A stretch of DNA of 64,000 nt, taken from positions 63,829,075 to 63,893,074 of the forward strand of contig NC_088172.1 of assembly GCF_028769735.1 (NCBI RefSeq), given 5' to 3'. Of this stretch, positions 24,801 through 37,750 are shown one piece after another. The translations under genes and the position numbers were made by a program. This DNA is from Zonotrichia leucophrys gambelii. Taxonomy: Eukaryota > Chordata > Aves > Passeriformes > Passerellidae. The notes beneath the pieces are model-generated. The model ran no database searches and was not told the origin of the DNA. It saw only the letters and a list, made by a program, of their open reading frames with translations. The first letter of the stretch is position 1. Each line of letters begins with the position of its first letter.

Positions 24801-27800
24801 AGACTGTGAGGTTGCCTTGGAGATGGAGGGCTTAGCCACCGGGCAAGCTGTCACACCGAAACGCTCCCATTAGCCAGGGGAGCCGTGAAAGCTTTCCACA
24901 AACAATTGAGTGAAGTGAGGTGACAAAAAGCTTATGAAACGGTCACAGGGGAATTGCATAAACTGGGGTCAGATGTTCAATTTGAGACTGTTCCATGAGC
25001 GAGGAGTTTCGCAGCTGGTTGACGAAAGGAAGGGGGAGGTCAGCTGCTCTCTAGCTGTTGTAACAACAACCTGTTATGTTTCTCAGGCAACAGAGATGCC
25101 CACAGCAGTGGCAGGATGATTTCCTCATTTCCTGGAATAAGGTTTGAAAGCTGTGAATATTTTACTGCTGGTAGAATTTGAGATTTCAGGATGCAAGTGC
25201 TAATACACCATGGTGCAGTCTTTGGGTGGATCAGCAGGAAGACTTTAGGAATGTACCATTGATTTATCTGACTTGTAAACAAGTGAGTGGAAAAAAGGAC
25301 AGAGAGAACCCACAGATTTGCTGCAACATCCATCTGGGAAAAAAAAAAAAAAGAGCCCAAACTATGCATCGTCTTTACTCCTAATGTTTAGTTTATATCT
25401 TCCAAGGGAAAACTGGCAAGTGACCGCCTGTGAATAATGTACCCATGGGGAAAGTTTGTTTCTAAACATGAACAGTTAGTGCCTGGCTTATGTTTGGGTG
25501 GGTGTGCTGGCTATTTCATAAAGATTTCATTCTACTGAGGCAACCACATAAAAGAATTGCTTTGGAGGAATTCAAGGTGAGAATATCTTTATTTTGCATC
25601 AACACCAACACCCTTAATGCAGTAGAAGTGAAATGCAGAAATTAACCTTTCTCCTTCATCTCTCCCATACCCTGCTCTGTGTCTGAGCCCCTTGCAAAGT
25701 CTAACTGAAATTATATGATCCTTTGTATTTCGACAAGGAAAATGTAGAAATGCTCCAGATTGGCTTGATTGTTAAATGCTGGGCTTTTCTGCCACAGCAT
25801 GGAGGTAGGACACAGAAAATGTAAGAGCTAAAGTTATAATGTGTTGTAGTTTTGGAAAAGATGCCGGTGGAGTAAGAGCTGCAAAAAAAGGAAACCTAAA
25901 ATGTTTCCTTCAGCTTTGGGAGTCAGGCAAGTGAGGGAACCTGAGGGTATGGCTCTCATCAGAAAAGGTAAATCCAATTACATAACAGCAGATTTTCCTT
26001 GGGTTTTTTGGGGTTTTTTTGTTTGTTTGTTTTTGGTACGCATGTCTAGGTCTCTCATCTGAACCCTATGAACCTTAAAGAATCTCAGATGCTTTTCAGT
26101 TCCTGCAGCCCTCAGGATCCCCTGCTGCTCCTGCACTGCAGTGCCAAATACATATTCTCCTCCACCCTCTTGGTGCTCTCCAATGCTGCAGCTTGGCAGT
26201 AATGGCTCTTGGCAAAGGAGCTGATCTGATTCATCTGCACTTAACTCTCTATAAGAAGGAATCTGAGAATAGCCTTTGTGTCTACATCTGAGAGAGGCAA
26301 TATATTATATTATATATGGAAAGCCCTTATTCACGCCTATGTAAATCAGGAATAATTACCTTTAAATTGGGTGCCATTGAGATGACTATCAAGTCTTGAG
26401 AATTCCCAATGTACAGAATATTTTATGCTGCGGTTTAGGTAGGGCCAAAAAAACACAGCAAGGCTTAGGTAGTTAGAGAAATGCTTTCCTGACAATTCCC
26501 ACCAAAAAGTTCTGTTAAAAAAGCAGTTAAAGTTGCTCCAGGGCAAAACACACCCACACAAGAAATGACAGGTTAGGGGAACCTTCCCTGCATAAGCTCT
26601 CCTGCACACCTCACATTAACCACTCCCAGCGACAGACTCCAAACCCCAATGAGAAGCTCCCCTTGTTCTGCAGGATAGAGAAACAAACCAAACCTCCTGC
26701 ATGCTCCAGTGTGAAACCCTCTGGCTTTTGCAGCACTAACATTAGCAGCTGGTGCATGTGGAGAGTCTATGGTGATTATAGGGGGAAATGGAGATTAAGT
26801 GCCCCCTGAGCATAGACTCTGTTGGTACTGCTGGTCTCAGGGACCTTCTGTGACTTCATCAGACTGTTTTTTCTGTGGCTGGCCACTCCACTTAGCAGAC
26901 CTCTTCCATAATGCACAGCTGAAGTGCCATCTGTTGCTTTTTATTACACTGGAGAATGAGCTATTTGATATACTTACACCAGAATAAATATTTTCTCTTG
27001 CTGAAAAAAATAGCTACATCTGCACCAGGTATTTGTATGCAGCTTCTTCTAAATGCTTTATTCCCAGTTGGGCCAGAAAACATTTTACATGAAAGCTGTT
27101 TTGTCACCCAACACTGTGGGGTGGAAGGATGATGACATGAAGTTGTAATTATAATTAAAGCTGTATTTTTTTAAACAGAATTTTATGATTGGCATAGCAT
27201 ACAATTCTGTGACCAGAATCAAACATGATTTTTATCATTAGAATCAGCATACCATAAGTTTCTAAGTAGTTTAGCTCAAAATTTGTATCACAGGTGGGCT
27301 TACAGTTCCTAATGACCTGGATGCTTTGCAGAATGGGTCAAATCTTAAACTTGGCTTGCAGTATCAATATAATAATCATAATATAGAATAAAAATGTGGA
27401 AAAATATTAATCACTCAGAACTCTGGGGAAGCAGATGATGGTGAAAGTATCCCTGACCACTGGGAGATCATGGGTTTTGCTGTCCAGTGGCAACTGTGGT
27501 CCAAGTCTCACTGTGGTCTCACAACTGCTTGATTTTCTAGACAGTGCTCTGTGTTCTGCCACACCTCCCTGTTCTGTGATGGTGTCATCACAGCCTGGGT
27601 GCCTGAGACCTTCAAGGCTGGTAAGGAAGGGAGCCCAGGGCCCAGGAGCCTTGAGGCTGATAGGGAACGGGGAGAAGAATTCTGTCTGGTGCATGGGACC
27701 TTCCAGACCTGATGAGGAAGGGGAAAGAGACTGATACATGACCAGTTTGGTCACAGAGAATGGCCATTTGCCTTTTGAACTGGCATTGCTTAAGCTAGGC

Positions 27801-30800
27801 ATACTATGAGGGGTCAAGAACAGGGGGTGCCAGTTACAGATTTGTATTGAAGAAGCCTTTGCTTCAGGGTGGTGCTTTTCCATCTAGTTCCCTACATAGC
27901 TTTTTACCTTCCCACACCTAGTGGCTGCTTTCATCCAAGTTTCTTCTGCTCAAGTGGGTCACAGTGACCAGTACTGACAGGTTTCACCTGGTAGTTTAAA
28001 TGCTGACACAGGGTTAACTCTGCCTTTTTATGCCCAGGTACTCTGGAATAATGTTTTGGCATCATACTAATAGGCTTTGTCTGTTGCCCCTGTGCCACAG
28101 GGGGCTTGTGAGTCTTCTCATACTCCGTAGAAAGGTAAATCTGTGTTAGTCCAGGCACAGAAACCAGAATTTTTATGCTTGGTCTCAGGGGAGGGTTTTG
28201 ACACAGCTATATCAAAACAAAGAATTCAAGATGAGTAGAGGAAGTACTCTTGTGTTACAGACCTTTGTCCATTCAAAATGAGCTGGAGAAGAGGTAGTAG
28301 GCTAGCAATGTCATTTTGTGGCATGGATGATGACCTTGAGGACACTGAGGGCTGTAAACCTCCTCACAGAAACTTTCATATGTATGCCAAAGCTGTGACT
28401 TGGTCACAGGCTGTTACTTCTGCAGGTGTCTCCAAAACTCAGGCCCAGCTATTCCTGAGTGCTGTGCTGTATGATCAGCTCTGACCTGGAAAACTGCAAT
28501 CATGTTAAAACTGTGCTCATTACAGACTGAACATTTTATAGTTCTGTCACAGTGTGAGGGCCTCAGAGTGCAAATCAATGAAGGTTTTATAAGCATTTAT
28601 ATTTTAAAAATCACCTTTAAAAAGTCAGCATGAAGTTTTTGTTTCCTGTCCTCCAGGAAAATCCACCTATTCCAACAAATCCCAGAGAATCAATACTTGT
28701 TTAGAAAACTGTAATAACTGAAACATTAATCCTAATTTTAAATGCCTCTATTAGTGGTTTCTAAGTTTATCACAGGCTATGTAAGAGTAATGAACAAATC
28801 AGGGTAAGCTTGGAGCACAGGTCTTATGAGGATACCTATAGATGACATGCATATCTCTACTCACTGGTCCAAGAATATGATCTCAAAATGGGTGAAATAC
28901 TTCTTTTGTTCCCATGACAAGAATACATCCCATATGGAAGTCATCAGTATCAATGCTAAGCTTCCCTGTAAGCCCTTTTGAGCCACTCTTATTAAATACA
29001 CATTACACATACACCTGTACAAGCTGAAGTCTTGGAAGGACATGTCTATTCCCCAGAAATCAAAGTGCTTCAACATGGATGCCTGCGGGGGGACAGTGAT
29101 CATAAAGCAGCCAGAGAGCCAAAGGAATGCTGAGATTTCAGAGCCTGTGTGATTACCCACAGCTGTACAAACAGTACAGTGGAGAAAACAGACTGACCTT
29201 GGCCATGTTTTGAGAGTGCCTGATAACCAGGTCCTTCAACAAGCCCTGTTTCAACATGAAGAGGAAAGAAGAGACGGTGACCCTGAGGAACAGGAGGAAA
29301 CCCAATAATGACTAAAGCAGCAACATGGCAAGTCAGCAGCTTGAACATCTTCCAGGGACTGGTCTGGGACAAAACTGGTCAGTGATCACAGAGATCTGCC
29401 TTATGTAGCTGGCAGCATCAGAAGTGGATTAAACTAGATATATGACAGCAGTATCTCAAGTACAGCAGACAGCACACTTCAAAACATTAATTACTGTGCT
29501 TTGACCATCCCAGAAATATCCATGGCAGAGAAATTTTAGTCCATTTGCAAGAATTTTGAAATAGAATTTAAAAAGCAGAGAGTGTTTCAGTGTATTTCTA
29601 AATCCACAGGGTTGTGGCTATCTTTTTCCAACTTATTAGTGCCTATATCCTACTGTATAGAGAGAACATTGAGGAGGCCCATACTAGCAAATAATTGTAA
29701 TGCTCATCTCACTGACCTCCCTTTCACCCTGGCAAACAGGTATTTTCCTTGCTGTTTCTTCACATGTCTGGGGATCACACCCTCCAACACTTGCAAAAAC
29801 AAACACTATCACTGGGCTGGCCATCAGAGTCCCCTCTAACTCTTATCTTGGGCTGTGTCCCTCTAGGGTTGTTAAGTTACACACTTAACCTCAAGGAATC
29901 TCTCTCCCCTCCCTGTGGTGGACAAAACACGGTTAGGATCACCTAACTCACAGAGATGTTTGGCCCATAAATGACAGAGGCATGATTCAGGATCAAAGCT
30001 AAAAACTAACTTCTTCCAGAATATCTCACACCTCGGAGAAGGCTGTGGGGATGATCCTCAGAATGGTTGTAAGAAACAGTTTGAGGTTTGAAGGAAACTT
30101 TAGCTTTGTTTGAGCTGGAGGACTGAGCATTACACAATACTTTTCTCACCTTTTGAATTCTGCCCTTTCAATGTGCAAATCTGTAGCATCCCTGTGTTCA
30201 CTGCCATCCAGAATCTTGTTAAGAAGGAAAAAAAAAAACAAAAAAAAAAGAAAAAACAACCTAAAAACAGAACAAGGGCAGTGAGAAGATGGAAGGAAGA
30301 AGATCAGAAGGTGAAGGTCACTATTGTGTCACTTAGTCATTTGTGGAGAACTCCCCTCCTAGCGCAGGCAGTATGAAAGTGTTTCCCTGTTAAGTGTTCC
30401 CATCTATAGCTGCTGCCAGCTTGGCAGGGAAAGCAACTCTCTGATGAAAACAAATTCCCTTGTTCCCATGACATTGAGTTGCTCCTGCAACACTGCAGCT
30501 GTCAAAAAACTTGAGTGACTCCAAGGAGAAACTGCATTTACCCTGGCTGTTTTGCTCTCTCTTTTCAAACACTAATTTTATATTCTACAGTCAGCCAAGC
30601 AACTCTTTACAAATTTTACAACCCATTCTCCCAAGAGCCCGAAGGCACAAAGCATTCACACAGCGCACAACCTGAGAACTACAGCATAAAATGCATGAAA
30701 ACACATAAAGCCTGTATGGACAGTCCCGAATAAGGTCAGGGAATCTGCCTACACCTTCATGAGCAAGCGCTTACCTGACTAATAAGAGTTAAAACCAGAC

Positions 30801-31059
30801 CACGTTAAAAGTTGACGAAAGCACAAGAAGATACAGCATATTAATCTGCCACACAGTAATCCTGCATCTGATTTACAAGAAAGTGTATAAAGCATGTCCT
30901 CACCAGATTATTCACCAGCTGCATATCAAGAGCTTTAGAACAAATTTAGAGAATGAATAACTACAAATTGTATGTAATGAGTAGCTGGGAAACAGGATAA
31001 GATGCAAGATGAGTCTTTTAAAACAACACCATGCCAAAGTAAGCAATTACCTTTCTTAG
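21861..31059. other. Intergenic, no gene recognised
   Basis: About 9 kb of unique sequence with simple T/G-rich repeats (for example 26004-26036) and short A runs (25339, 30229). Open frames on both strands are at most about 160 codons, lack recognisable domains and often overlap each other. I see no supported exon, RNA gene or young repeat. Confidence 0.6.
30226..30257. repeat. A-rich simple repeat
   Basis: Runs of A broken by single C or G bases. It could be the remnant of a retrotransposon tail, but no body was recognised upstream. Confidence 0.6.
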
Positions 31060-31900
31060 ATGTGATTAACTCAATCCCTCTTTAGGCAGAGGTAACATAG
31101 TCTGTCTCAGCTATTGGACTTCAACAAAGCATTTGATTCAGTGCCACAACTTTGGTGATTAAAAGGCAAACTGGAGAAGATGAAGATTAGTCAGCAAACT
31201 GTAAAGTAGGGAGGAACTGCCTTAAGGGAAGAATACAAGTTGCATTGGACAGGTGCTGTGCTGGCATGAGGGGGTTCCACAAGTACCAGTCTTAGGACTT
31301 TCAATGTTTTTACTGACAGTTCAGATATTAAAAAAAAAAACAAAACACAACACCAAAAAACCAGCGGTATTGTGAAACATGACTGATCTCTGATGAAATC
31401 TGTCAACAGTAGACAGCTGGAGGGTGTTGCTGGTACTCAAAAAGTCATGGATATCACAGGCAGAAATCTCTCAGAGATGAAATTATACAATTAGAGTCAA
31501 ATGGTGTAATAAAAATCAGACAGAAAAGCAGTAGAAATTTTTCTCTTTGAAAAGACACTAGAGAAACTTCATCTGGAATATTGTATACTATTCCAGTTAG
31601 ATCTATTTTCAGAAAGCTCTCAAACTGGAACAGGTGCTGTGAAGATATATCCAGGATATCCAGAAACATTACAGGGAATAAACAGCCCATTCTATAAGAC
31701 ATTGGAAGAACTTCAGAAAAGCAAAGGATGAAAGAGCTTATGATTTCTCACTATAAACAGTGTGGGGGACAGGAGGGAAAAAGTAAAGCTGTTCAATTTG
31801 AAGGACAATCTGACTCAAAAATATTTGACTGCAAGCTGGTCATCAGCAGATAAAGTCTTGAAATGAGAGCAAAGTTCCTAGTTACCAGAGGCATGACCAA
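31060..31900 (+). mobile_element. Old degraded CR1-like LINE (reverse transcriptase fossil)
   Basis: The plus strand at 31110-31145 reads LDFNKAFDSVPQLW, matching the CR1/L2 RT motif LDFSKAFDTV. About 130 bases on, GVPQVPVLGLSMFLLT corresponds to the RT motif GVPQGSVLGPLLFNIF. Further downstream, segments such as GGAATATTGTATACTATTCC correspond to the late pol and 3' UTR. Both motifs are in order and orientation but with many indels and no intact frame. This is much older than the other CR1 copies in the window. Confidence 0.65.
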
Positions 31901-34900
31901 AAGACTACTCACAGAGGAAGACAGCAGCAAACATTGCTGCTTTTCGATATGGGATCTCTAGTTTCCAAAGAACCTCTGTTACACGGCTGCCTGCAGTAAC
32001 TCACGCCAGTGCTCCAAGAAAGCAATCCCTGTTCCTGCCCCTGTCCACACAGCAGTTGCTGGTGGTGTCCCAGGAAGGTGTTCCTCAACTCTGGTCTTAC
32101 ACAAGCAGGCATTTCACTGGTTGCACAAACTTGAGAGGCAAATCTTTGTACCTCTGTCTCCCAACCCTCAGGGAAGGTCACTCCCTTTTCTCACAGTGGT
32201 GCTCAAAATACAAAATCCTCTTCTATTTCTCCAGCTGCCAGTTTCCCAGAGGTGTTCTTCATTTTTATCTTTGGCAGCAGTTGAACAGCTCATTTCTCAG
32301 CCCAGGTGCTTCCTCCAGCACGGGACAGGAAGCGAGCAGGCTCTGAGGCAGCAGGTTACTGAGCCCCTGTGTGGTGTTTCTGCCCCTGTCCCAGCCCTGC
32401 AGCATGCCCTGCTCTGTGCCCTGCCCCTCACAAGTGCCTGTGGGGACCTGCCTGAGCCAGCACCTGCTCTGTCCAAAACACACACACTACTGCACTTGAA
32501 AGAGAGGGGCACACAGGCTCCTGGGGAGAGGAGAAGGAAGGGGGGGCACACAGCTGTTATTGATCATCCATGCTATGGCTAAAGATCCATAGGGCCTTTC
32601 CCCATAAAGGGAAAGAAATGTGTATTTTGAAAGGTTGAACGTTATCTTTTCTGGACCCAGCTACTTTAAAAACAGCATGTTAACTATGGCAGACAGTCAG
32701 GTGCTAAAGAACAACACAGAAGTGCTCTTTCATATTTTTGGACTTCAAAAACCCCTTCTTGGAAGAAAGGGCAGAGGAGGGTGAGGGTCAGGCAATAGGA
32801 CTGTAAGCTCTGTCAACTGTACCAACTCACCTGGAGCACCTTAGATCCCCCAAAGCCATTATCATCCCTTGGGGACTGCTGTTCTGTGTGATCATAGCGA
32901 TGCACACTTTCACCACCTGCTCTGACATGCAGCTGCACCTGCCCCTCCTTCCCAGCCTTGAGGCTGACCACGAGGAAAATGCCCTTTGTCACTTTGTCAT
33001 TGCCGGCCATGCCAGGTTTACTAAACCACCCACCTTTTTTATTCAGCATTTTACTGGCCTTGTAAGACCTAGAACTTTTCCAAATACTGCTTGAAGCCAC
33101 CCCACCTCTGCTCCCTCTCCTTGCTGGCAGGGGCTTTCTGCAGCCAGATGAAGTAATGGGTACCTGCAGGGTGTCTCCTGCACCCCAGGAAAGCAGGGTC
33201 TGCTGGGAAGGTTAACGCTGACTTTTCCTTTGCACATGCTGGCATCAAGAAGGTGTCACAGAACTTGCCCATAGTTGCAGCTCATCTGAATGTCAGCTCT
33301 ACTGGAACCCAGGAGTCCCCTGGGTTTTGAGAAGGGGATCTTGCCAGATTTCACAGAAAGCATTAACAGGGAACACACTGTGAGCAAGCTTGTGGAAGGC
33401 AGAGAATATGGGACAGGACTGTTTTAAATTTCTGTTACTACGGTACAATCCTGGCCTGGGCTCAAGGCTTCTCAAAACTGCCCAGTATCCACTCTAATGG
33501 TGATAGCATTCAGAGATAAAACTGTTCCTATGCAGATGGGACAGACAAATGTCACAATAAATAGTTCAGCAGTCTATCTTTAGAGCAGAGCTTCCGCACT
33601 TAGACACAAAAGTAGCTGTTTCGCCCACTCCTTTGTATGTTGGCCCTGATGTCCCAGTCTGACTGACCTTTCACTAGTGTGAAACCTCTGAGGGCTATTT
33701 TCATCCTACTGTAAATCAGCAGAGCTTCAGGGTTGGCACCACAGTAGGTTCTTACCTCATGGGGACTGTTCCAGCACAACCTTCCTCTGGAGCACACCTC
33801 TGGGCAGGAGATAACAGGATTTGCTGTACGTGCTGACTGTGGCTGTCCCCCCACCAGAGGAATTCTGCACCAATCATTTAGCATTTCCCTCTTCCCATCC
33901 TTAAGAGAGGCCCCAAACAAGTACCAGTATCTCCCCTTCAGGCAGTACTTCTGCCACCCTGCTACCTCGCTGCAGCCAGTGAGGAGGTGAGCAGTGCAGC
34001 ACTCTGTGGACTTCTGTGGTCAAGAGAGAGGGAGGTGCCTGCAGAAAGCAATTTATCCCTCCTAAAATCTTAACCATGTCTCTCTCTGAGGAAGTACCCA
34101 GGACAACTTTGTTCCTGACATCGGTGCTTCATTTAGACACCTAAAATGAGGTGTGGACAAATCCACACCCTTCTGCTTCTCCCATGATGTTTCACAAGCA
34201 GAAGTGTTGTAATTCTCCTGCTTGCTGCTCTCAGCCACTAATGTTGGATAGGATGTTAGATAAAATACATCCACCCACATTCTGGCTGAGCCCTTTCCCC
34301 CAAGTGACATAAATGATAACTTTCATCTTGCTTCACTAGATATTCAACATTGTGTAGTGCAAAGCATGCATATTTTCATTTTTGGCTGTGATCAATAACA
34401 CAGCTCCTATCTCTGGCAACAACAGCCCAAAACACCGAGAACTGGATCCTCTGTGGCGGTTGTCAAAATGGCAATATTTTGTAATCAATAGTGTGAGAGT
34501 CTTTCTCAGGAAGATTTGCATTGCAGAATCAACAGCAACAGTAGTCCAAGCCAAGCTGATGAAAGAGACAGTTAATCCCAAAGAGCCAAGTCCCTGGAAT
34601 GTGCCCTGCTCTGGGAGGGCATCACTCAGCTACGTGCATATAGCTGGGTATGTCTGGTGTAGCTGAAGCTGGTAATTAGCCAGAGGTTGGGGCTTGGTTG
34701 GTGGTGGGGGTTTTTTTGCCTTTTTTTCTTTTTTTTTTTTTTTAAGTAAGAAAATCATCCACAGTTGTTCCACAGGAAAAGAACAAGTAATCTACCCACA
34801 TGGAATATATGCAGTTGTCTTTGTTTCCTCCTTGCTTACTTTCAACTTCTGCTAGTGTAATTTGAGTGACAAGATTTTTCCAGACACCAAATTAGGATAA

Positions 34901-37580
34901 ACTGCATTTGCATGCAATAGATGAAGGAGAATAACTGGCAGGCTTTTAACAAATCAGGAATATGTGCACAGGGCAGATACTGAAATGCACTGTTTTGCAA
35001 AAACAGCCAAAGGCAGAGCTGCATAGGTAGAGTCCTACAGCTGTAGGGTGTCTGTGCTTCACTTCCCACTCTCCCCTTCCCCTGGAGGCAGCTACTGCTG
35101 AGCTGTGACAGCTGAGCTGCATGTGAAGCAACTCTTAAACCACTTGAAGTTTTCAACCTGACATGTTAAAACAAACTCCCCTTACCCAAGCAGGGGAGTG
35201 AAAGGAAACCCAAGGCATGATTCTTCAGGGAGGTAAAACACCCCAAGTGACACCACATCCCCTGGTGTCTGAGGAGGGCCATTTGCACACATGAATGGTC
35301 AGGAAAGCCCAGGACACAGTGGTTTGCACCTGCTTTGCCCACTTGCACATGCCTCCACCCTGCCCCGTGCACTGAGGGACACGCTCTGAGTCACATCCAG
35401 TGCAAAGTCAGGTCTGAGCCGACCGCATGTGAACGCCTGCTAGAAGGCAGCCTGTAAAACAGGCTTTCCTCACCACTGATCCTATGGAGCTACACACACG
35501 CCAGCAATGAAGTACCATCTCTGAAAAGCACCCCAAACATAAGCAAAACCAACAATGACAGTCAAAGCTAGAACCACATGAAACTACATAGGCAGGCCAT
35601 ATCACCTATGGTGTCTGAGCATCACTCGGCTCCATGCAGAACTGCTGAATGACCAATGCAAAGGCCTGAATTAAATGAGTTTTAAGATGAGGTCCAGTCA
35701 CTGACTATCTGCACTTTCCTAGACTGATGCAATATAAAATGAAAATGAAACAGGTCTGTGTTGATCATAAGTGAAGGTACCAAAACATGTCAACACCTTG
35801 TGTGGTGCTTGATAGAGCAGACCCAGGGAATGTTGCACTTCAGGGCACCTGGTTGGGTCTGACTGGCCAAAGCCATTTCTCTTGGCTCCCCACAGCTGAA
35901 CTGGCAAAGTTGACTTTTGCCACTCCAAGGATAAAACACCAGGACTGGGACTGGCTCTTACCACTCAAGAGAACGTAGAAATGGTCAAGCTGTTACAGGG
36001 AGCTGCCAGAAGGTCTTGGAGAGCTGAGTATGCTGTCATAACACCATCACAGGAGGCAGAAATAGCAGAGGTGGGAGCAGGGCAGTACTGTGTATCCTCC
36101 CATTCCAGCTTCCCAAGCTCTGCTCTAAAATACCTAGGAAAGCCACCACCATTCCAGCTGCTTACTTTGCACCAGTGACAAGCAACTTAAATGATCGTTC
36201 CTCATGTCTTCCTGCCTCAAAGCCCAGAAACTTCATTTCTCCTGGTGGAGGCAAGATGGTGCTTTTATTTCTCTGTCAGGCTTAGGTAGGAGAGCCCAGA
36301 TAAAGGAGAAGAGCACAGGCTGAGGATGGAGCCAGGCACCTAAGCCATCCATTTGCAGGAAACCCAGCATGCCGAGCACAAGGCACCTGAGCACTGGGTG
36401 GAAACTAAAATGTGGGGCTGGGAAGTTGTGCAGCTGAGAGGGATTTACATGGCCATGCCCTATGTGCTGAAAGCTCTCCCTGCTCCTGTGCTGGGAGGGA
36501 CAGAGTTCCTCCTGCCTGGCACAGAGCTGCCTCAGCCCTGGGCTGCGTGCTGCCCAGCTCGCACCTTGGCCCCACTTGGATTCACACACACCACACAATG
36601 CCTTCACACAGATATATTTATCAAGCTAAAAAAAGTTCTGGTTAGCTGTTGTGTTGGCTGTGAGGCTGAGTTGCACTATCTAGGAGGGGAAAAGAGGCCA
36701 CCTGGAGCTGTAAAAATCTCACAAGCCAGCAAAATAAGGAGGGCAAGCATGCTGGTGGGAGATTGGATATTTACTGGAGTGGAAGAATTCCAATACAGAA
36801 ATGATTCATCTTCACAGCACGGTCCCTCCCCCACATAAAAAAAATTCCTTTTACATATTTCCTGGAATATGTGATTGTACTAGAGGAGCATTTTATGCTC
36901 CTGTTATGAAAGGGAATCCAGTCCAGTGGGAGAAAGTCATTCTTGGAATAACTTCCAGTGAAATCAAGAGTTGTAACTGGACTGACTTCAGTGTAGCAAG
37001 TCCTTGGGATATTGGTGTCTGCTGCAGTCATGTTTTTGTAGGCAGTCTGGATCTACAAGTTTTCCTAGTATAATAATTGCAGTAAGAACTGTGAGGTTTT
37101 GTAACCAAACTCGTTTATGCTGGCAAAATCCCTTCTTTGGATGATAGAGAGGTGACTTACACCACTTAATTTCTTCCAGTTTTTACTTGGGAGTTGCTGT
37201 TCTATTATGTCTTTATGTTGTCTGCACAATAGGTATGAATGATTACTTCTGCATTGTTGTAACAGTACCCTTTTCTAGCATAGACAAACTATCATGTCTA
37301 AACTATTTTATTTTTTTATAATGCAAATATTAGGATATGGTTAGGGAAGAAAGAAACTACTATCTTACAACAAAATAATAGACTGATGACCTACAATAGC
37401 CTGAAAGATAAATTCTGTGTGACAGTAAGAGAACAGAATTTACCAAAATAATCTAGATTATTTTCTTTCATTACTTTTATCATGATCGGGATCTTTATTT
37501 CCTAAGCAATCTCTATAAACATCTGCATGAACTTATAGCCTGTATATGTCTATTTTCATTTCTAAGATCCAAGTTAATCT
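31901..37580. other. Intergenic, no gene recognised
   Basis: Unique sequence including a T-rich tract at 34707-34743. Several open frames of 70-160 codons (for example at 32.1-32.6 and 36.4-36.8 kb) have no recognisable domain and no clear splice context. Confidence 0.55.
34707..34743. repeat. Poly-T-rich tract
   Basis: Interrupted T runs of 7, 7 and 15 bases separated by GCC and C. Confidence 0.7.
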
Positions 37581-37589
37581 TGTTTGCAG

Positions 37590-37750
37590 CACGCAAAGAA
37601 CTTGAGCAGGATGTGATACCACTTGATGTCATCCCCACTCAGAAATACAGTAGCCCTGCAGTATCACTGCCTGGCCAGCCCAAGGGGCAGTGGGACACCC
37701 ACAGATTTACCATTGACAGTTTGACTGCCGATGATCTAAGGAACTTCTAG
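37590..37750 (+). other. Exon-like open segment ending in a stop, unidentified
   Basis: Follows a good acceptor (TTAATCTTGTTTGCAG) and stays open for 52 codons in one frame to a TAG. The residues look protein-like and include KELEQDVIPLDVIPTQKY and QWDTHRFTIDSLTADDLRNF, an even composition unlike translated AT-rich noise. No GTRAG donor lies inside, so it would be a terminal exon. I found no AATAAA within 500 bases downstream and no matching upstream exon. I do not recognise the family. It could be a terminal exon, a pseudogene piece, or chance. Confidence 0.25.

Noticed and set aside
27407..27883. Overlapping 158-codon minus and 99-codon plus open frames
   Set aside because: Both strands are open over the same GC-richer stretch, with no domain, no repeat match and no splice context that I could support.
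32121..32582. 153-codon plus-strand open frame with overlapping frames on both strands
   Set aside because: No recognisable family; Ser/Pro/Leu-rich translation typical of noncoding moderately GC-rich DNA.
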